Of a stretch of 64,000 nt of DNA, positions 12,824-25,454 are shown one piece after another. Under the pieces are notes generated by a model, which searched no databases, was not told the DNA's origin, and saw only the letters and a program-made list of their open reading frames with translations. Numbering within the stretch: position 1 is the stretch's first letter; every line of letters begins with the position of its first letter. The stretch covers positions 124,001 to 188,000 of the forward strand of contig JADFUC010001741.1 in NCBI GenBank assembly GCA_019722365.1. The letters run 5' to 3'. The translations under genes were made by a program, and so were the position numbers. Origin of the DNA: Lithospermum erythrorhizon. Taxonomy: Eukaryota > Streptophyta > Magnoliopsida > Boraginales > Boraginaceae.

Positions 12824-15727
12824 CCATTGTCAACTTTCTTCGTTTGTATTATCATTAAATTTTTTATTTTTGTACGGTGCCAAAATCTTTTCTTCAGTAA
12901 TCTTCTCCTTTCAGAATTCTTCAAAGATTGTTGACTCTTTAACGTCGACATAGGCATCATCTTGGATTCTTGGTACTTTGAATTTAGTCTCCTCTCTCGG
13001 GTAGACCTTCTCAATTGACTCCTATCGCCTCTTCCTCCGGCCGATCGATTTGCACTCCTCCGCACTTTATAAATATCCGTCTGCTGACTTCTTGACTTGG
13101 CTCGATCGGGCCCGATTTCTTTTGTAATTTCCCGCCTATCGGAGATTTTGGTTCCTCCGGCCCCATTTGGTTACCACCGCCAGAGAATTTAGCCGCAACT
13201 TAAACCAAGTTTCAGCCTCATGACCGTAACGCCACCTTGCTTTCTCACCATGACGATGCCTCATTGAATACAACATCTCGGCATACGCCTGCTTCAGATT
13301 GATCACAACATCTCCAACCTTTCTTCTGTTCGTCGTATCCCACAAAGATGCAAGTATAGCCTTCTTGTCAACTTATCGTGTTCATCAACTATAAACACAT
13401 AGCAATACTACATCCAACACTCCAAAAGTAATCACAAATAAGCTCGACATTCTTCAACTTCTCAAATGGAGCAGACAAACTAAGTCTCAAGTCACAGAGT
13501 CTGCCGGGTGATATAGACTACCAGATTCATGCATTCTCGCCCCAAAAATCTTAAATCCACATTTTGGTACGGTGAGACTTATGCACGTCAGTGGCGGTTC
13601 TTCCTCTCTCACATCTGCTATGCCAAGGGGATATTTGCACAAGCGAGTTGTCTTCGATATCGCACTCCTTCAAATAGTTGCTAGAACTCCTTTGAAGTAT
13701 ACTTTCCTCCATTATCGCACAAGACATTTTATCTTCTTCCCGAGCTCACTGCCCACCATATCTTTGAATTTCTTTGAATTTCAAAAGTCTGCCCTTCAAG
13801 AAATAAGTACCCCACATCGAACTCGAGTAGTCATCACACAAATGTTATCATGTATCGATAACCACGGATCGGGTGGTTTTTATCTTCCCGAGCAACTGAA
13901 TGACCAACCCAACGGCTCCTTAACCGTGAACTTTGACTCCTTGTGCGCAATCGATTTAGCCTTACCATATCGGGATATCCTACACATACAATGTCATTAC
14001 GTATCTCGAAGCTGGAAGTCCGCTCAACATCAACTTACGCAACATGATCTTAAATTTTCCATAATTGACATGCTCGAGCCTGCAGATGCCACAAATCGCC
14101 AAGACAATTAAGACCGGGTTTTGTCTTACATACGACGCCGTCGACATCACATGCATGCCCATCCTCCGTCCTTCCATCATCAGCGCATTCAAATGACTCG
14201 ACTTCGCTATACTTGCCATTGTCGGAACCGAAGACGACATTATTACCTGGGCTTGTCAATCGGGACACCGACATCGTGTTCTTCTTCATCCCTAGAACAC
14301 GATGTATATTCGGGAAAGTTCTAACTTGATCATGACCATACCTCCGCCAGAGTTTCTGCCTCGCCAATACGCGCACTGGCATACGTGGTGTCGCTTGTCG
14401 CTACAACAACACGATCACCATCATATTTGGTCATGTTCAAGAACTTCACTCGCCTCCCCGTCATATGATCGAACATCCTGAGTCAACAATCCAATCACTC
14501 TTGTAATCGAGCGAGTACTCGTCCACCGCCGTGAGTGCAAATTCGTTCGTAGGACGTATTCCTCGTACATCGGCAACATTCATTTCCTCCACAAAGAAGA
14601 TGTTTCAAAGTCACAATCTTCTTCATTAGTATTCTCATTCTCGGAAGATGTCAGTAAAGATTTCCTTCGACTTTCGGGACCAAAGAATCCCTGCATAATG
14701 TCCTTTTCGCTATTAATTAAAACATTCGGCCACTTCGACGACCATGTCACACTCCTGCTCTTGGTTTCTACCACATTGCTTCGAGCTCATCGAAGCTCCC
14801 ACCGACCGGAAACCTCTACGCTAATTTCGCTACACCTCGATCTCGACTTCCAAATCTTTCAAAGACCACGCCCTTTCCCACTCCCGACCGCCCCCGCCCC
14901 ATCTCTCTTCTATTTGTGAAAAGGTGGTCTCTTCAAGGATCGGGTACGCCGACTCGACGCAGATTTGCTCCAGACTTCTCTCTCGCTTAGTACCTCCGTG
15001 ACCGCTAACGTTGGCTCCACTTCGCCCATCTCGAGCTCGCCATGACAATACTTTAGATTCCTGGCTTCAACCATGGGATGATAATTCTATTCTCTAGATC
15101 TAGTTTAGAAATCTCATCACATAGATTTCACCTTCAAGAAATATTGACTGATAGACATATTCATCTGAAAGATTGACAAAAGCTCATTTTCGAGCCTTTG
15201 TAATTTCGCATCATTTTTCTTTGCGAAGATTGATGTCAAAGTATCCCACGCTTTCTTTCAAGGCCCAGCATCTTGATTCGGCTTAAACTATCTTCTACCG
15301 CCACAATTAAGGCATGGTTTTACCAAATTTAACTTTCCATTTTACGGCCTAGTGGTCTACCGCTGGCCTTCGAGGCGCAACATCCGATGCAGCGTCAGTT
15401 GAGGTCGAGGTCATGCTGGCCCTTCGTATTGCTTCACTTCCATCACAATATCCCATAAATCAATGCCCTGTTGCGTGAAAATTTTATAATGCAATACTCC
15501 ATGACTCATAATTGTCGTTGTTTACCACGTAGCCGTAAAATCCGCCGCGATTTTACAATAATCTCCACCAACCGTTGAATTTTACTATTCAATACTGCGA
15601 GTCGAAGTAATAGTAACCGTGAATAGTAACTAAGTGAATAGGTAATCGTAGATCGCATAATGTAACCAATACTCGAAAACTAACACGGGCTCGATACTCA
15701 ATTGTTAAGAATATCGCGGTTAAAATA

Positions 15728-16289
15728 TGGTCAGTATATAAAAAATACGCAACTATAAATTAACCTTATAACATTGGCCAAAATAATACTTCGAATATTA
15801 TCGAAACACTCAATACAATACTTTATAATAATACTTCCTAATATAACTCGACACAACCTAACAATACTTTATTTTTTTTTCTTGACTCAAACCTCACTTT
15901 TTAATATTCCTCACACTACTCACTACAAAACACTATCAAGGCTTTACTTTCTCTCTAATCGAAGCTCTCTATGGCTTCCACTCAGTTAATCAAGACATCT
16001 CTACTTGATCTTTCACTCAGACTCAAGCTCTCTGCTTGGTCCTGATCCAAACTAGCAACTTTCACTTGATGCTACTTGATGAATAACTCTGCAAATGCTC
16101 CGTGCTATTTATAGGGAAACATTGCTGCTCCATTTCTAACAAGACAAAGAACCATACGGTGCATTTGGTTGGCAGCAGCTTATTTTTCTCATGCCTAGTA
16201 CTCTACAGCCACTCTACTTTGAAAATCACACTTTGGCTTAATATGCCAAAATTCCATTCGGTGAAAATTGACAATGCACTCTTTCAACA
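15728..16289 (-). repeat. Copia 5' LTR (minus-strand element)
   Basis: It is the partner of 12269-12823 with the same TG...CA termini. A degraded initiator-Met primer-binding-site-like sequence lies just inside it, at about 15685-15705. Confidence 0.85.
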
Positions 16290-18085
16290 CTAATAAACTG
16301 CAACTTAGTTACAATATCTGAAATTAAATATCTGAAATTAAATCAACACTTACATCTATATTAGTTGAACACAAGTGATCCATTAAAAGTCATCAATGAA
16401 GGTCCTGACGAGGCCGAGGACGAAATAAACATATGGGTTTGTTTTATATATAAATAATGTAATTCATAAATTAAGTAGAATATTCAATTACATCATTATC
16501 TTTATGGCGGATATTACTACTGCAATTATCATTGCAATTATTAACGAAATTGAAATTACTTATAGAGATGTTAAAAAGATTTAAAATACATCCAACATTA
16601 GTAGGACACCATATGACATTACAATTTTGCTTCATATGGGTTTCTTAATTACTACTGTAGTAGTGTAGTTAACTTTGAATTCAATCAAATTTTGCATGTA
16701 AAGTTATTTCTTACCTTCAACTTTTTTTTATTAAGTTAGACGGAAGTCCATTTAAAGGAAGGTGAATTCGGAATTGAAGTAATCTTAGATTTTTGAGAGA
16801 AAATATGAAATTCAATATGTGTAAGCCTCTCTTAATAAATTAACAAACTTTAATAATAAAATTAAAAATTAATTCTCCCCTTCCGATTCCCACCCCACCC
16901 ATTGATCTTGATTGATTTTATATAAATACTGTAAAATATTGAGGATATGTTTGAATTGAGGTATTTGAATTTGAAGGATTATTTTAAATAATGGTCCCAT
17001 TGTTACTTTGTTAGACGTATTCCGAAATACGCAACATAAATTCCCATTTTCATACTCCAAAATTTCGAAGTACTACACATAACAAAAATGATGAATATAG
17101 AACTTAGAGGATGACGTATTTGAAATATTGATCAACTTTTTTGTCTTTTATCAAGCAATTGTCCATCCGAAAAAAAGAAAAATATATAAACTCCTAAAAA
17201 ATAGATGCATGGCTAACAATTCTAAGAGAAGCTTCAAACAATAATACTCCAATTTAAGTTTTCTTGATATCAGACGACAAAGCGCTATAACAAACTTAAA
17301 TAGTTCTTTTAAAAAAAACTTTTGGAATAGACATTATGTAATTATTGAATAAAATAAAATAAATATGACTTAAATAGTGCGTATGGAAGACTATACGTAG
17401 TACAAAAGACTAATTATTCCAGGGCCCATGTTTTATAACGCCACCAACTTCTTTCTCTTTCCCCTCCTTTTCATCTACTTTTAATTAATTCATTGGCAGA
17501 TCATGAATTGGTTTTCTTTATTTCTTGTGGTTTTTTGTTCCTTTGGATAAATATTTTGAGGCCACCATTCACTGTAGAGTGTAGATAATGATGATTGGTT
17601 CAATCCTTTGTAGATCTGTATTATTTTCGGATTTGATACATGTTAATGAATGTTATCTTATGTTATTTTTTGTAATTTTAATTGGTATACAACTTTAATT
17701 TGGACTAAAATTATCATATATATTACGAATAAATATGTTGAATATCTTATAATATTTATTATATCAATTGATACACACTATTTTAAATATTAAAATCTAA
17801 CACCAGACAAGAGGACTCACATCAAAAGCAACACTATACACACACCGACAAGTAATTTTAAAATCTAATAATTTTACTCCTTAATGAACTTCCTAACTAC
17901 TATACTTAAATGAGGAAGAAATAGCTTCATTTCATACCCAAACCCAACACAATTTGGATGTGTATAACAAACAGCCTACACTCTCTACAAGTAACCAGGT
18001 TCACATAATTCCCATCTACCACAATATTTCAAGCATGATTTATCTAGTTGGACCACAATATCTCAAGCATGATTTATTTCAAACA
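16290..18085. other. AT-rich intergenic DNA, no supported gene
   Basis: Only short low-complexity frames are present. A pyrimidine-rich stretch near 17450-17490 precedes a 15-codon hydrophobic frame (ATG at 17503), too short to support as a gene. No ankyrin exons were found here, although an orphan ankyrin-like first exon lies just upstream at 19104-19266. Confidence 0.5.
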
Positions 18086-18089
18086 ACGA

Positions 18090-18709
18090 GGGTGTTTGGC
18101 TAAGCTTATTTTTTGTCAAAATCAACTTATTGTCAAAATGATGTGTTTGGCTAGCAAGTTTAATGTGTAAATTATAAGTTGAAATCAACTTATAAGTTGG
18201 AATAAAAAAAATAGCAAATCCTAACTTTTTTTTCCAATTTTTTTTTGCTCCAACTTATAAGTTGGTTTGATCAACTAATTTACTTAACTACCTCTTAAAA
18301 TTTAACTTTATACCTTATTTATCCTTCATTTAATAGTCATAAAAATATAATTTTTAGTTAGACCAATTTTTTAACATTTTACTCTTTATTGAAAAAATAA
18401 AAAATATTTTATTTTTAGTCATAAAATAATTTTTTTAGTAATTGTTATTTTCTATTCTTTCAAATATTAAATTACTAATTTATTTATATCATAAAGATAA
18501 AAAGTTTCGATATATAAATTAAATGTCTTATAAAGCTCATTTTACCTCATATAACTCAAAAAAGATTTTACGTTAACTTATGCTTATATTACCAAACAAG
18601 CTCAAAATAATTTCGACAACTTATAAATAACATACTTATAAGCTTACATTATCACTTATGTTTCTGGCCGCTATAAGCTTAAAAAAAATAAGCTTAGCCA
18701 AACAAGTGT
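18090..18709. mobile_element. hAT-like MITE, about 620 bp
   Basis: The ends are inverted repeats: 'tgtttggctaagcttatttt' on the left, and its complement within 'aaaataagcttagccaaaca' on the right. The interior is AT-rich with several 'caacttataagttg' palindromes, a layout common in non-autonomous hAT-type elements of dicots. There is no transposase, and the target duplication is not clear. Confidence 0.75.
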
Positions 18710-19103
18710 CATTGGAAACAGATTAACTCTACTACCATATTAAAAGTATATGATTTCTTTCTAACAGCAACTGATTAGCTAGTATTCATTTAACTAAACT
18801 AGGAATAGAATTTCCAATAAGGTTGTGATACTACAATCATTTATCTGAGATGTTTAGTTTTAAACATGAAGTACAAGCACCAGAGGAACTAAAGGGACAC
18901 GGGAGCAGTTGCCCTCCTAAAATTTTAAAAATTATATTTTTATTATTAAAAAATAAAATTTTACCATTTATTTATTTAAAAATTAAATTGTTCGCCCCTA
19001 ATTTTGTTTTTCTTTATTTATATAATATTAATTACTTCGACTTCTTTATAAAAAAATTCTAATTCCGCCACTAAATAGAAGTAGTATGTAGCTAATCACT
19101 TAC

Positions 19104-19266
19104 CTTGAGTATCTATGGATTTCTCAATTTGCTCTATCTCAATGGACATCTGGGACTGTGATTGTTGTAAATTGCTAATTCCTTGTTCACCCATCTCAAG
19201 CGGAACCATTTCCACTGGTGCTGAATCGGAGACAGATGAGTTGTCTGAACTATTTTCTTTTCCCAT
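19104..19266 (-). CDS. Orphan or distal first exon, probably of an ankyrin/PGG gene
   Basis: A minus-strand frame starts at ATG 19266 and reads MGKENSSDNSSVSDSAPVEM, then a Gln/Ser-rich and IEIEQIEKSIDTQ stretch. It ends at a strong donor, CAAG followed by GTAAGT, leaving phase 1 after 54 codons. Serine-rich, acidic N-termini ending in an 'IDTQ'-like sequence occur, as I recall, in plant ankyrin/PGG proteins. No ankyrin exon follows within 9 kb, but the acceptor at 9370 of the downstream ankyrin gene receives phase 1 and continues AKMLQNWKEELWELI in frame. I infer either a 9.7 kb first intron or the stump of a neighbouring gene destroyed by repeats. Confidence 0.5.
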
Positions 19267-19741
19267 GAACTTATGTTGACTGTAAATTGGAATCTTTGGT
19301 GTTTCACGAGTCTACGCGTTGTAAAAAATAAGTAATAGTCAGTAGAAGACTCGCCATTCAGAGTCTTTCTCTATTTTTTAGAATATAATGAGTAAAAATA
19401 ATGACTTGAAAAGTAGTTGACTTTAAGTCTTTTTCATTTCAACTTCTCTTATATGCCAAATATATTTGGGATGGGTATAAAATCTGAAACAGATTCGAAA
19501 CTAGAGGAACATGCATGGTTCAAAGTTGGGGTGAATACGAATCAAATGAGTCTCATTTGAGTGCTTACACAATTTTGTAAGCATTGTTTACTCTTTTTTT
19601 TATGTATTTAAATCAATTTAAAATACTCATTTTCTTTATTTTTTTTCAATCTAGATCATTACAACTATTTAATCCAATGATACTCCATATCTATAAGCAC
19701 GATGCTTATTAAAATTTTGTAAGTATGAAGCTCCAAATTTT

Positions 19742-20050
19742 GACTTATGTATCATATTTATTTTCAACATAAGACAGTGTTTAATGACTAGCCAAATCGT
19801 TTAATCCATATTGTCCTAGACATCAATAACAAATTAAAGTTTGTCTTGTGTATCATATTTGTTTCCAACTTAAGTCAGTAGTGTTTAATGACTAATCAAA
19901 TCGTTTAATCCATATTGTGCTAGACATGAATAACAAATTTTGTCCTGTGTATCAATAACAAATTTTGTAACTTAGGCAGTGTTTAATGACTATCCGAATC
20001 GTTTAATCCATATTGTGCTTAGACATCAATAAATTTTGTCTTGTATCATA
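19742..20050. repeat. Tandem triplication, about 100-bp unit
   Basis: The block 'gtgtttaatgacta' recurs at 19777, 19881 and 19979. Each copy is followed by 'aatcgtttaatccatattg' and a 'tagacat.aataa' block, and flanked by 'ttgtcttgtgtatcatatt'-type sequence. Periods are 104 and 98 bp. It is non-coding and lies upstream of the orphan ankyrin-like exon. Confidence 0.8.
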
Positions 20051-21330
20051 TACTGAGAATTTTTTTTTGTTATGTCATTACTGGATTTGGGCATTAGGCA
20101 ATTTGGTTCCTCTCATAGCTGATTCTTTAAAAAGGTAGAAAATGTATATTTACTTTAAAAAGGTGATTGTTTTTTTGTCAAAACTATATCTTTTCCTTAA
20201 TGATGGAGTCCGTGTACTAAAATCATTCTGATTGGCATATATTTCGTTTTCGAATTTTCAAAATTCACTCCAGATATATCCTTATTAGAGTAATTTAAGG
20301 CACAATTAATCCTAGATAACACAATATTATCCAAAATAATACAAGTTTTCTTGACACTAACATAGTCTACTCAAATAATGATCATTAGGAATAAAATAAT
20401 TATATTTGGTTTTAATAAAAGGATAAAGAACTCTTGAGTCAATTTTAATTATTTTGTTAGAGTTCCTAGTCTAGGTTTATCGGAATAAAGATCGAAACAA
20501 TTTTGATATGTTCTCCAATTTTTTTAGGTACCTTCAAGTAATATGCTGATATAGAAGAGAAGGAATCCAAACCATTATTGACTGTTGAACGATAATTGTC
20601 AACAGGTTTTTTAAACATCAAATTTGGGGCAAAACACTGAGATAGTGGGTGACTTCCAAGATTTACTAAACGATAGCTTTTATTATCATCCCATAGCTTT
20701 GATCCAAACCCATATCTACAATTTTTTGGATATCATCATTCCGCCTGGATCTAGAGGTTGCACCGCCATAATGGTCGATAAAAAACGATGGTAGGTGGTG
20801 GTGTGGCGGCGTCTCAACGGAGTTGTAATTGGTGGATTGGGTTGGCTCAAAATCTGTTCCATTTTTTAACAGAGAAGGGTCGGGGACACTTGGGGTTGGA
20901 AGGTGGTTGGGTCGGAAAAGGGGTGGCGTTGGTGATAGAAGCGGTGATTATTAGGACTTTTGTTGTTGAACCGTCTTTCATACGCTAGTACATGAGCTAC
21001 TTTAGTTGAGATGGTACGAATTATGGAATATTTTAATAACAACGAAAAAATTAATAACCTCACATACCTAAAAGATCTTTAAACGATCCATATCAAGAAT
21101 CGACCAATTTCACTGCTTTACTGTAATTCCATTAAATCGAAATCAAACAATAAAGGGAAGCAAGAAAATTTTTCTTCCAAAAGTGAGCGGCTTAATCGAA
21201 CTTATGTGAAAGAGAAAATTCTTCAACTTCAAAGTCGTGCTAATTACGATAAGTTTCTTATCCATAAAGCCGACATTTATATAGACATAATATACACTAT
21301 TTTAGACTTTTATTGTGTATGATCTGACCG
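20051..21330. other. Intergenic DNA, no supported gene
   Basis: A G-rich stretch near 20740-20985 gives a 66-codon plus frame with a repetitive Gly/Val composition and no recognisable domain. I do not support it as a gene. The rest is AT-rich. Confidence 0.45.
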
Positions 21331-22200
21331 GATTTACCGGATTTTGGGCAAAATCCAAACCGATTTCGATGAAAAGGTAAAATCCGGCCCTGCTATCCAA
21401 CGCTGGCCGGACCGATTCGGATATACCGATTTCACCCGCTTTATCGCAAATGATTTTAATAGTTCTCAGCTTTATTTTTACTAGTTCACATGCTACTACT
21501 TAAGATTTCTTATCTAAACTAAAGTTCATTTGACTAACTGAATCGCTAATAAACTAAAATTAATACAAATAATAAACATTAATAAACTGAAATAATAACT
21601 TAAAATTAATCAAACTGAACTGATATTAATACAAATTAATAAACTGAACTGATCTAATACAAATTAATAAACAAATTAATCAAACTGAACTGATATTAAT
21701 ACAAATTAATAAACTAAAATTAATAAACAAATTCGAAATAAAAACAAATTTGAAATAATAACTAAAAATAATAAACATTTGAAATAATAACTTGGGGTAA
21801 ATCGGAGATTTAACACTCACAGTGGCCTCGAGTGTTTGAACCTAGCTGTGGGGGCCGGTGAGACTTCATGAATCTAAGCAATCTAAGAATAGGAGTGGGG
21901 GGAGAATGGCTTAGCAAGCCAGACACACAGTCATGGCTGAATCGGCACAGTGGGGAGAAACTGTAGGCCTTTAGGGATTATGAACAGGGTCATTGGCCAG
22001 ATTGCTTTATACCTTTTTTTTATTTTAACATCGAACCGACCGACTGGAAGCAAAATCCGTCCGTCTGTACCGATAACCTATCCGTCCGGCTCATTCAAAA
22101 TATAAGCAAAATCGTCCGGTTCCGGCCGGCTTTTTATCCGAAAATCCGCCGACGACGATCCGACGAAATCGATTTTTATCCCAGTCCAACCGAAGCCCTA
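21330..22200. mobile_element. Probable non-autonomous DNA transposon with CG-rich ends
   Basis: CG-rich ends containing 'accgatttcgatg' on the left and 'cgacgaaatcgattttt' on the right are loosely inverted. They enclose an AT-rich core of short 'aaactgaactgatattaata' repeats. The layout suggests a hAT- or MULE-like element with no transposase. Exact termini and target duplication were not resolved. Confidence 0.35.
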
Positions 22201-23920
22201 ATCTCGTGGGAGAGTTTAAGCAAAACTCTTCCACCACATACCCTTCTTTAGCTCTAATTCTACATATTCTTTATGGGTAGAAAGTTCTGTAATTTCACAT
22301 TTCTTATTTCTTAAATAAAGGTACGTTAAGTTTGTCAAAAAGTAATATTCTAAATTATACGAAAGAAGATTCGAAACCAATGCCTCCTCGCCCATCTTAG
22401 TCGAATTATGGGGGCGATTTTCTCTAGCAATTGGAATTTGCCCAAAGTCCTTTATATAGTTTTATTTTAAATCCCGAATGTTTCTTCAGTGCTTTCAACC
22501 GGGAAAGTTATAACATATATTATTATTAGTTCGATTTATTGTTTGCGTGTGACCTCTTAGGACGAATCGACAATAGCTATATATTAGATAATATTAACTA
22601 ATTATAATATTAATATATAGATTATTTAATTTGATTCCTAATGTCGATACTGATAAATCATAAATACTAATTGTTTAACAATTAATATATATTAAACTCC
22701 AAAGGAATAATATGAGGCTAGAAAATAGGAATAGAAAACTCAAAATTTATTTATTAACTAATAGTACAGTAGAAATATGAGGCATAATTTTAAGAAATTG
22801 GACACGTTATAGAAAATCTCCTTAAATTAATTACCATATTTATTAATTTAGTTAATGATGGGTCTGTGGAGAAAGTAAACGTATAGAGTAATTTCCAATT
22901 TGTACTATCAGTCTTTTGTTCTCCTTGTTTTGATCTCAAAAAAGATTTGGTTTCTATTCAATATAATGGGTTAAGTCTACCACCTTTTGCACATTCATTA
23001 TTAGTACATATCATTTTCTTGTCTAATAGAACATAGCATGTTTTGGTTTCTAACTTCAATGATTTTTTAATAAGGAAAATCACCTAAAGTTATCTAAGAA
23101 AGTGTTTCAAATATTTTTATTTTGTCTATTTCTTCTGATATGATAAATATTACGGAGTATTATTTAATACAAATTATTCATTTGTTACTTCATAGCTATA
23201 TAATCAATATACAAAAAATATAAGAGAACATCTAATTGTGCTAGCGAGATGTAGGAGCGGGAATTTATTTTTAAAAGAACCTAAAATTAACAGCATGTAT
23301 GTCTTAACTTCTTAAGATTAATCTAATTATAATTTTTCATTTAAATATCTTAACATTATCAATCAAAGTTAAGTATCAAATAAGTAAAAAAAATTAATAT
23401 GGAACTAAATGAGTATACTTTAAAGGCCCATTTTCTCCGGCCTGAAAATGTGAGGAGCGACTCGGTTACTGTTGTAATTCCATTCTAGAGCACAATTCTT
23501 TCATAATCATTCTCAATGAATAATGATTTAAAACCAAATTCAAAAAATAACAAACCAAAACGTAAAATGGTTCTATAATTAGTAATGGTTAAAAATCTAA
23601 AATAATACGGAGTAAATAGTTTACTTTTTTTATAGTTCACATTTTCTACAAAAGTCCCTATTTAATAATTTAATATTCAAAATAATTTTTAAATTGTCGC
23701 CTAACTTGTTTTGCTTTCAAAATACTTATTCTAAGATAGAAAAGTGCATGTCGACATTATCAATTTACTTTTTTTGACTATTTTTTTAGTTAAATTATCA
23801 CCATCCACAATATACGCTAATTAATTATCATTTTACATATTCAACGATTTTTTTACTATTTTTTATTTTTCTTAGCAAATGACCAGATGGGACAGGGATT
23901 TGTTAAACAATAATATATAT
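22200..23920. other. AT-rich intergenic DNA, no gene seen
   Basis: Neither strand carries a plausible exon. Two exact TACGGAGTA 9-mers (23151 and 23606) fall here. Confidence 0.5.
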
Positions 23921-23924
23921 AATG

Positions 23925-24000
23925 CAGATTGATAGCTCATGTGGTCGAATAATGGTCTTGGCACGGCATAAATCTGGGTTCGAATCATGTGAGTTTCAGC
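23925..24000 (+). mobile_element. tRNA-derived SINE-like segment
   Basis: It has an A-box-like GATAGCTCATGTGGTCGA near 23931 and a good B-box GGTTCGAATC near 23978. The arms do not form a clean cloverleaf, so I read it as a SINE head. Confidence 0.5.
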
Positions 24001-24295
24001 CTTCCTGCTCATTTCTCTTTTTAAGCAATTTTTCCAGTTTTTCCTTCTCATATTTATATTTTCAAACTTTGCCTCCTCCCCTCATATTAATCCAGGCTCC
24101 ATCCCTAAATAGAGAGAGTAATACAATCAAACTGTAGAAAAAATTATTAATTATGATTAATCTAAGTCTAAAATATAACGAAGCGTCAAAGAAAAGAAAT
24201 CTTCAATTGATCATACAAGAAATGAAAAGAAATATAAAATAAAACTATTAAATAAACCATAAATAATTAAATATTATGACCATGAGACATTATAA

Positions 24296-24365
24296 TAGCA
24301 TGCTTGCCGGTCGGTCTTGATCTTATATATTTTGAATAAAGTCCGGGGGTTCGAATCCAGCTTCA
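24296..24365 (+). mobile_element. tRNA-like B-box segment, probable SINE remnant
   Basis: A clear B-box, GGTTCGAATCC, lies at 24348-24358, with a tRNA-like spacing to 'gcttgccggtcggtcttga'. The A-box is weak and the acceptor stem does not close, so it is unlikely to be a working tRNA. Confidence 0.4.
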
Positions 24366-24369
24366 AATC

Positions 24370-25450
24370 CATTTCAGTTTGCATTTTCCCATAAAATGAA
24401 TAATTGTCATAATTCAAAATACTAAAGACCATGCTTAAGAAAATAGTCCAATATATTTATTTATAAAGTTTGTTTGAAGATAAAAATTTCAATGAATTTC
24501 GATTATGCTTTTTTGTTAGATAGAATACAATTAAAATGGTCTACTGGTAATTTGAATGACATCCAAATTCTCAAGTCAAATGAGCGATATTACAAAGAGT
24601 CAAATGACTTTAAGCCAAAGAAAGGGGCTTGAATGACATCCGGATTTTTAAGTTTAACTCCGTATCTTAAATGTCACGGAGTAATTGAATCCATGCCACG
24701 TGATACCACATATTAACTCGACAAATTTTGATTTTTCATAAATATGTAATAAAATTTTGACATAAATATATATCTATCAAATTGGCATTATACAAAAGGC
24801 TTTGATTTTTTAACTCTATCAAGTGATAACCACATTCCAGTTTTGATGTTGAACTAAATTTGCATGGAATAAAATGAGGGATAGAAATGAGAAATTGGTT
24901 GCAATTATCAATGTTTGGTGTAAAAATTAAAACCATATACCAAAATAATTGTACTATGAAATATAGTGAAGTATTAATTACATAAGTGTATAATTGTAAT
25001 TGATTAACTTAAACGGGCTTTTAACCATTATCCACTTCATTATTTACTATAGTCATAAAATAATGTCTCACATTTCATGGGGTAGTGATTTATCACTCAT
25101 CCATGAATATAAATGAATATAAGTGTGGAACCGTTGTACTAACGATCCATCGACGTTTTCTTTCCGAAGTGAATGTTTTCGGTTTGTCTTAAATCCTCTA
25201 AAGACATACCGAATTGAAATGATTTTGAATCAAAATGAAAAAAAAAAATCAAAACGATAAAAAATAATTTCGCTTACATAATCCGGCTTAAACACTAAAC
25301 CGATCAAGACATTTGTTTAGAATATTTATATTTGTGATATTTTTAAATTCTTCATTTAATTTTTGAATTTTAAAAAAGATTATTATATAACTTTTTAAAT
25401 TTAAAAATAGTGCACTCCAAATCCAAAGTCTTCTAAGTCTAAATCAAAAG
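24370..25450. other. AT-rich intergenic DNA, no gene seen
   Basis: No exon-like frame is present. A short direct repeat, 'tgaatgacatcc', occurs near 24555 and 24632. Confidence 0.45.
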
Positions 25451-25454
25451 CCTA

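Larger units (their letters stand above)
12269..16289 (-). mobile_element. Decayed Ty1/copia retrotransposon with two LTRs
   Basis: Two direct repeats, 12269-12823 and 15728-16289, start TGGTCAGTATA and end CTTTCAACA. They are highly similar over about 560 bp. The element reads on the minus strand. Next to the 15728 LTR, a 'gtatcgagc' stretch resembles the initiator-Met primer-binding site TGGTATCAGAGC. The 2.9 kb interior is too short for full pol. It keeps a protease-region frame (NIHRVLGMKKNTMSVSRLTS, 14382-14050) and a gag-pre-integrase piece (EHVNYGKFKIM...LSGLP, near 14080-13980). A basic RRSTRERR stretch near 13020 resembles the integrase-RT linker. Most integrase and RT are missing, so it is non-autonomous. 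I see no matching target-site duplication. Confidence 0.85.

Noticed and set aside
13572..14111. A 179-codon plus-strand open frame
   Set aside because: It lies antisense to the copia protease and gag-pre-integrase fragments, which have recognisable motifs on the minus strand.
17503..17550. A small secreted peptide beginning MNWFSLFL after a pyrimidine-rich leader
   Set aside because: Only 15 codons with no downstream exon or conserved motif; a hydrophobic run this short is expected by chance.
20788..20988. A glycine- and valine-rich 66-codon frame
   Set aside because: Composition follows a G-rich stretch, and there is no domain, splice structure or conserved motif.
23925..24365. Two tRNA genes, suggested by B-box matches
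   Set aside because: Acceptor and anticodon stems do not close and the A-boxes are weak. SINE heads explain the sequences better.
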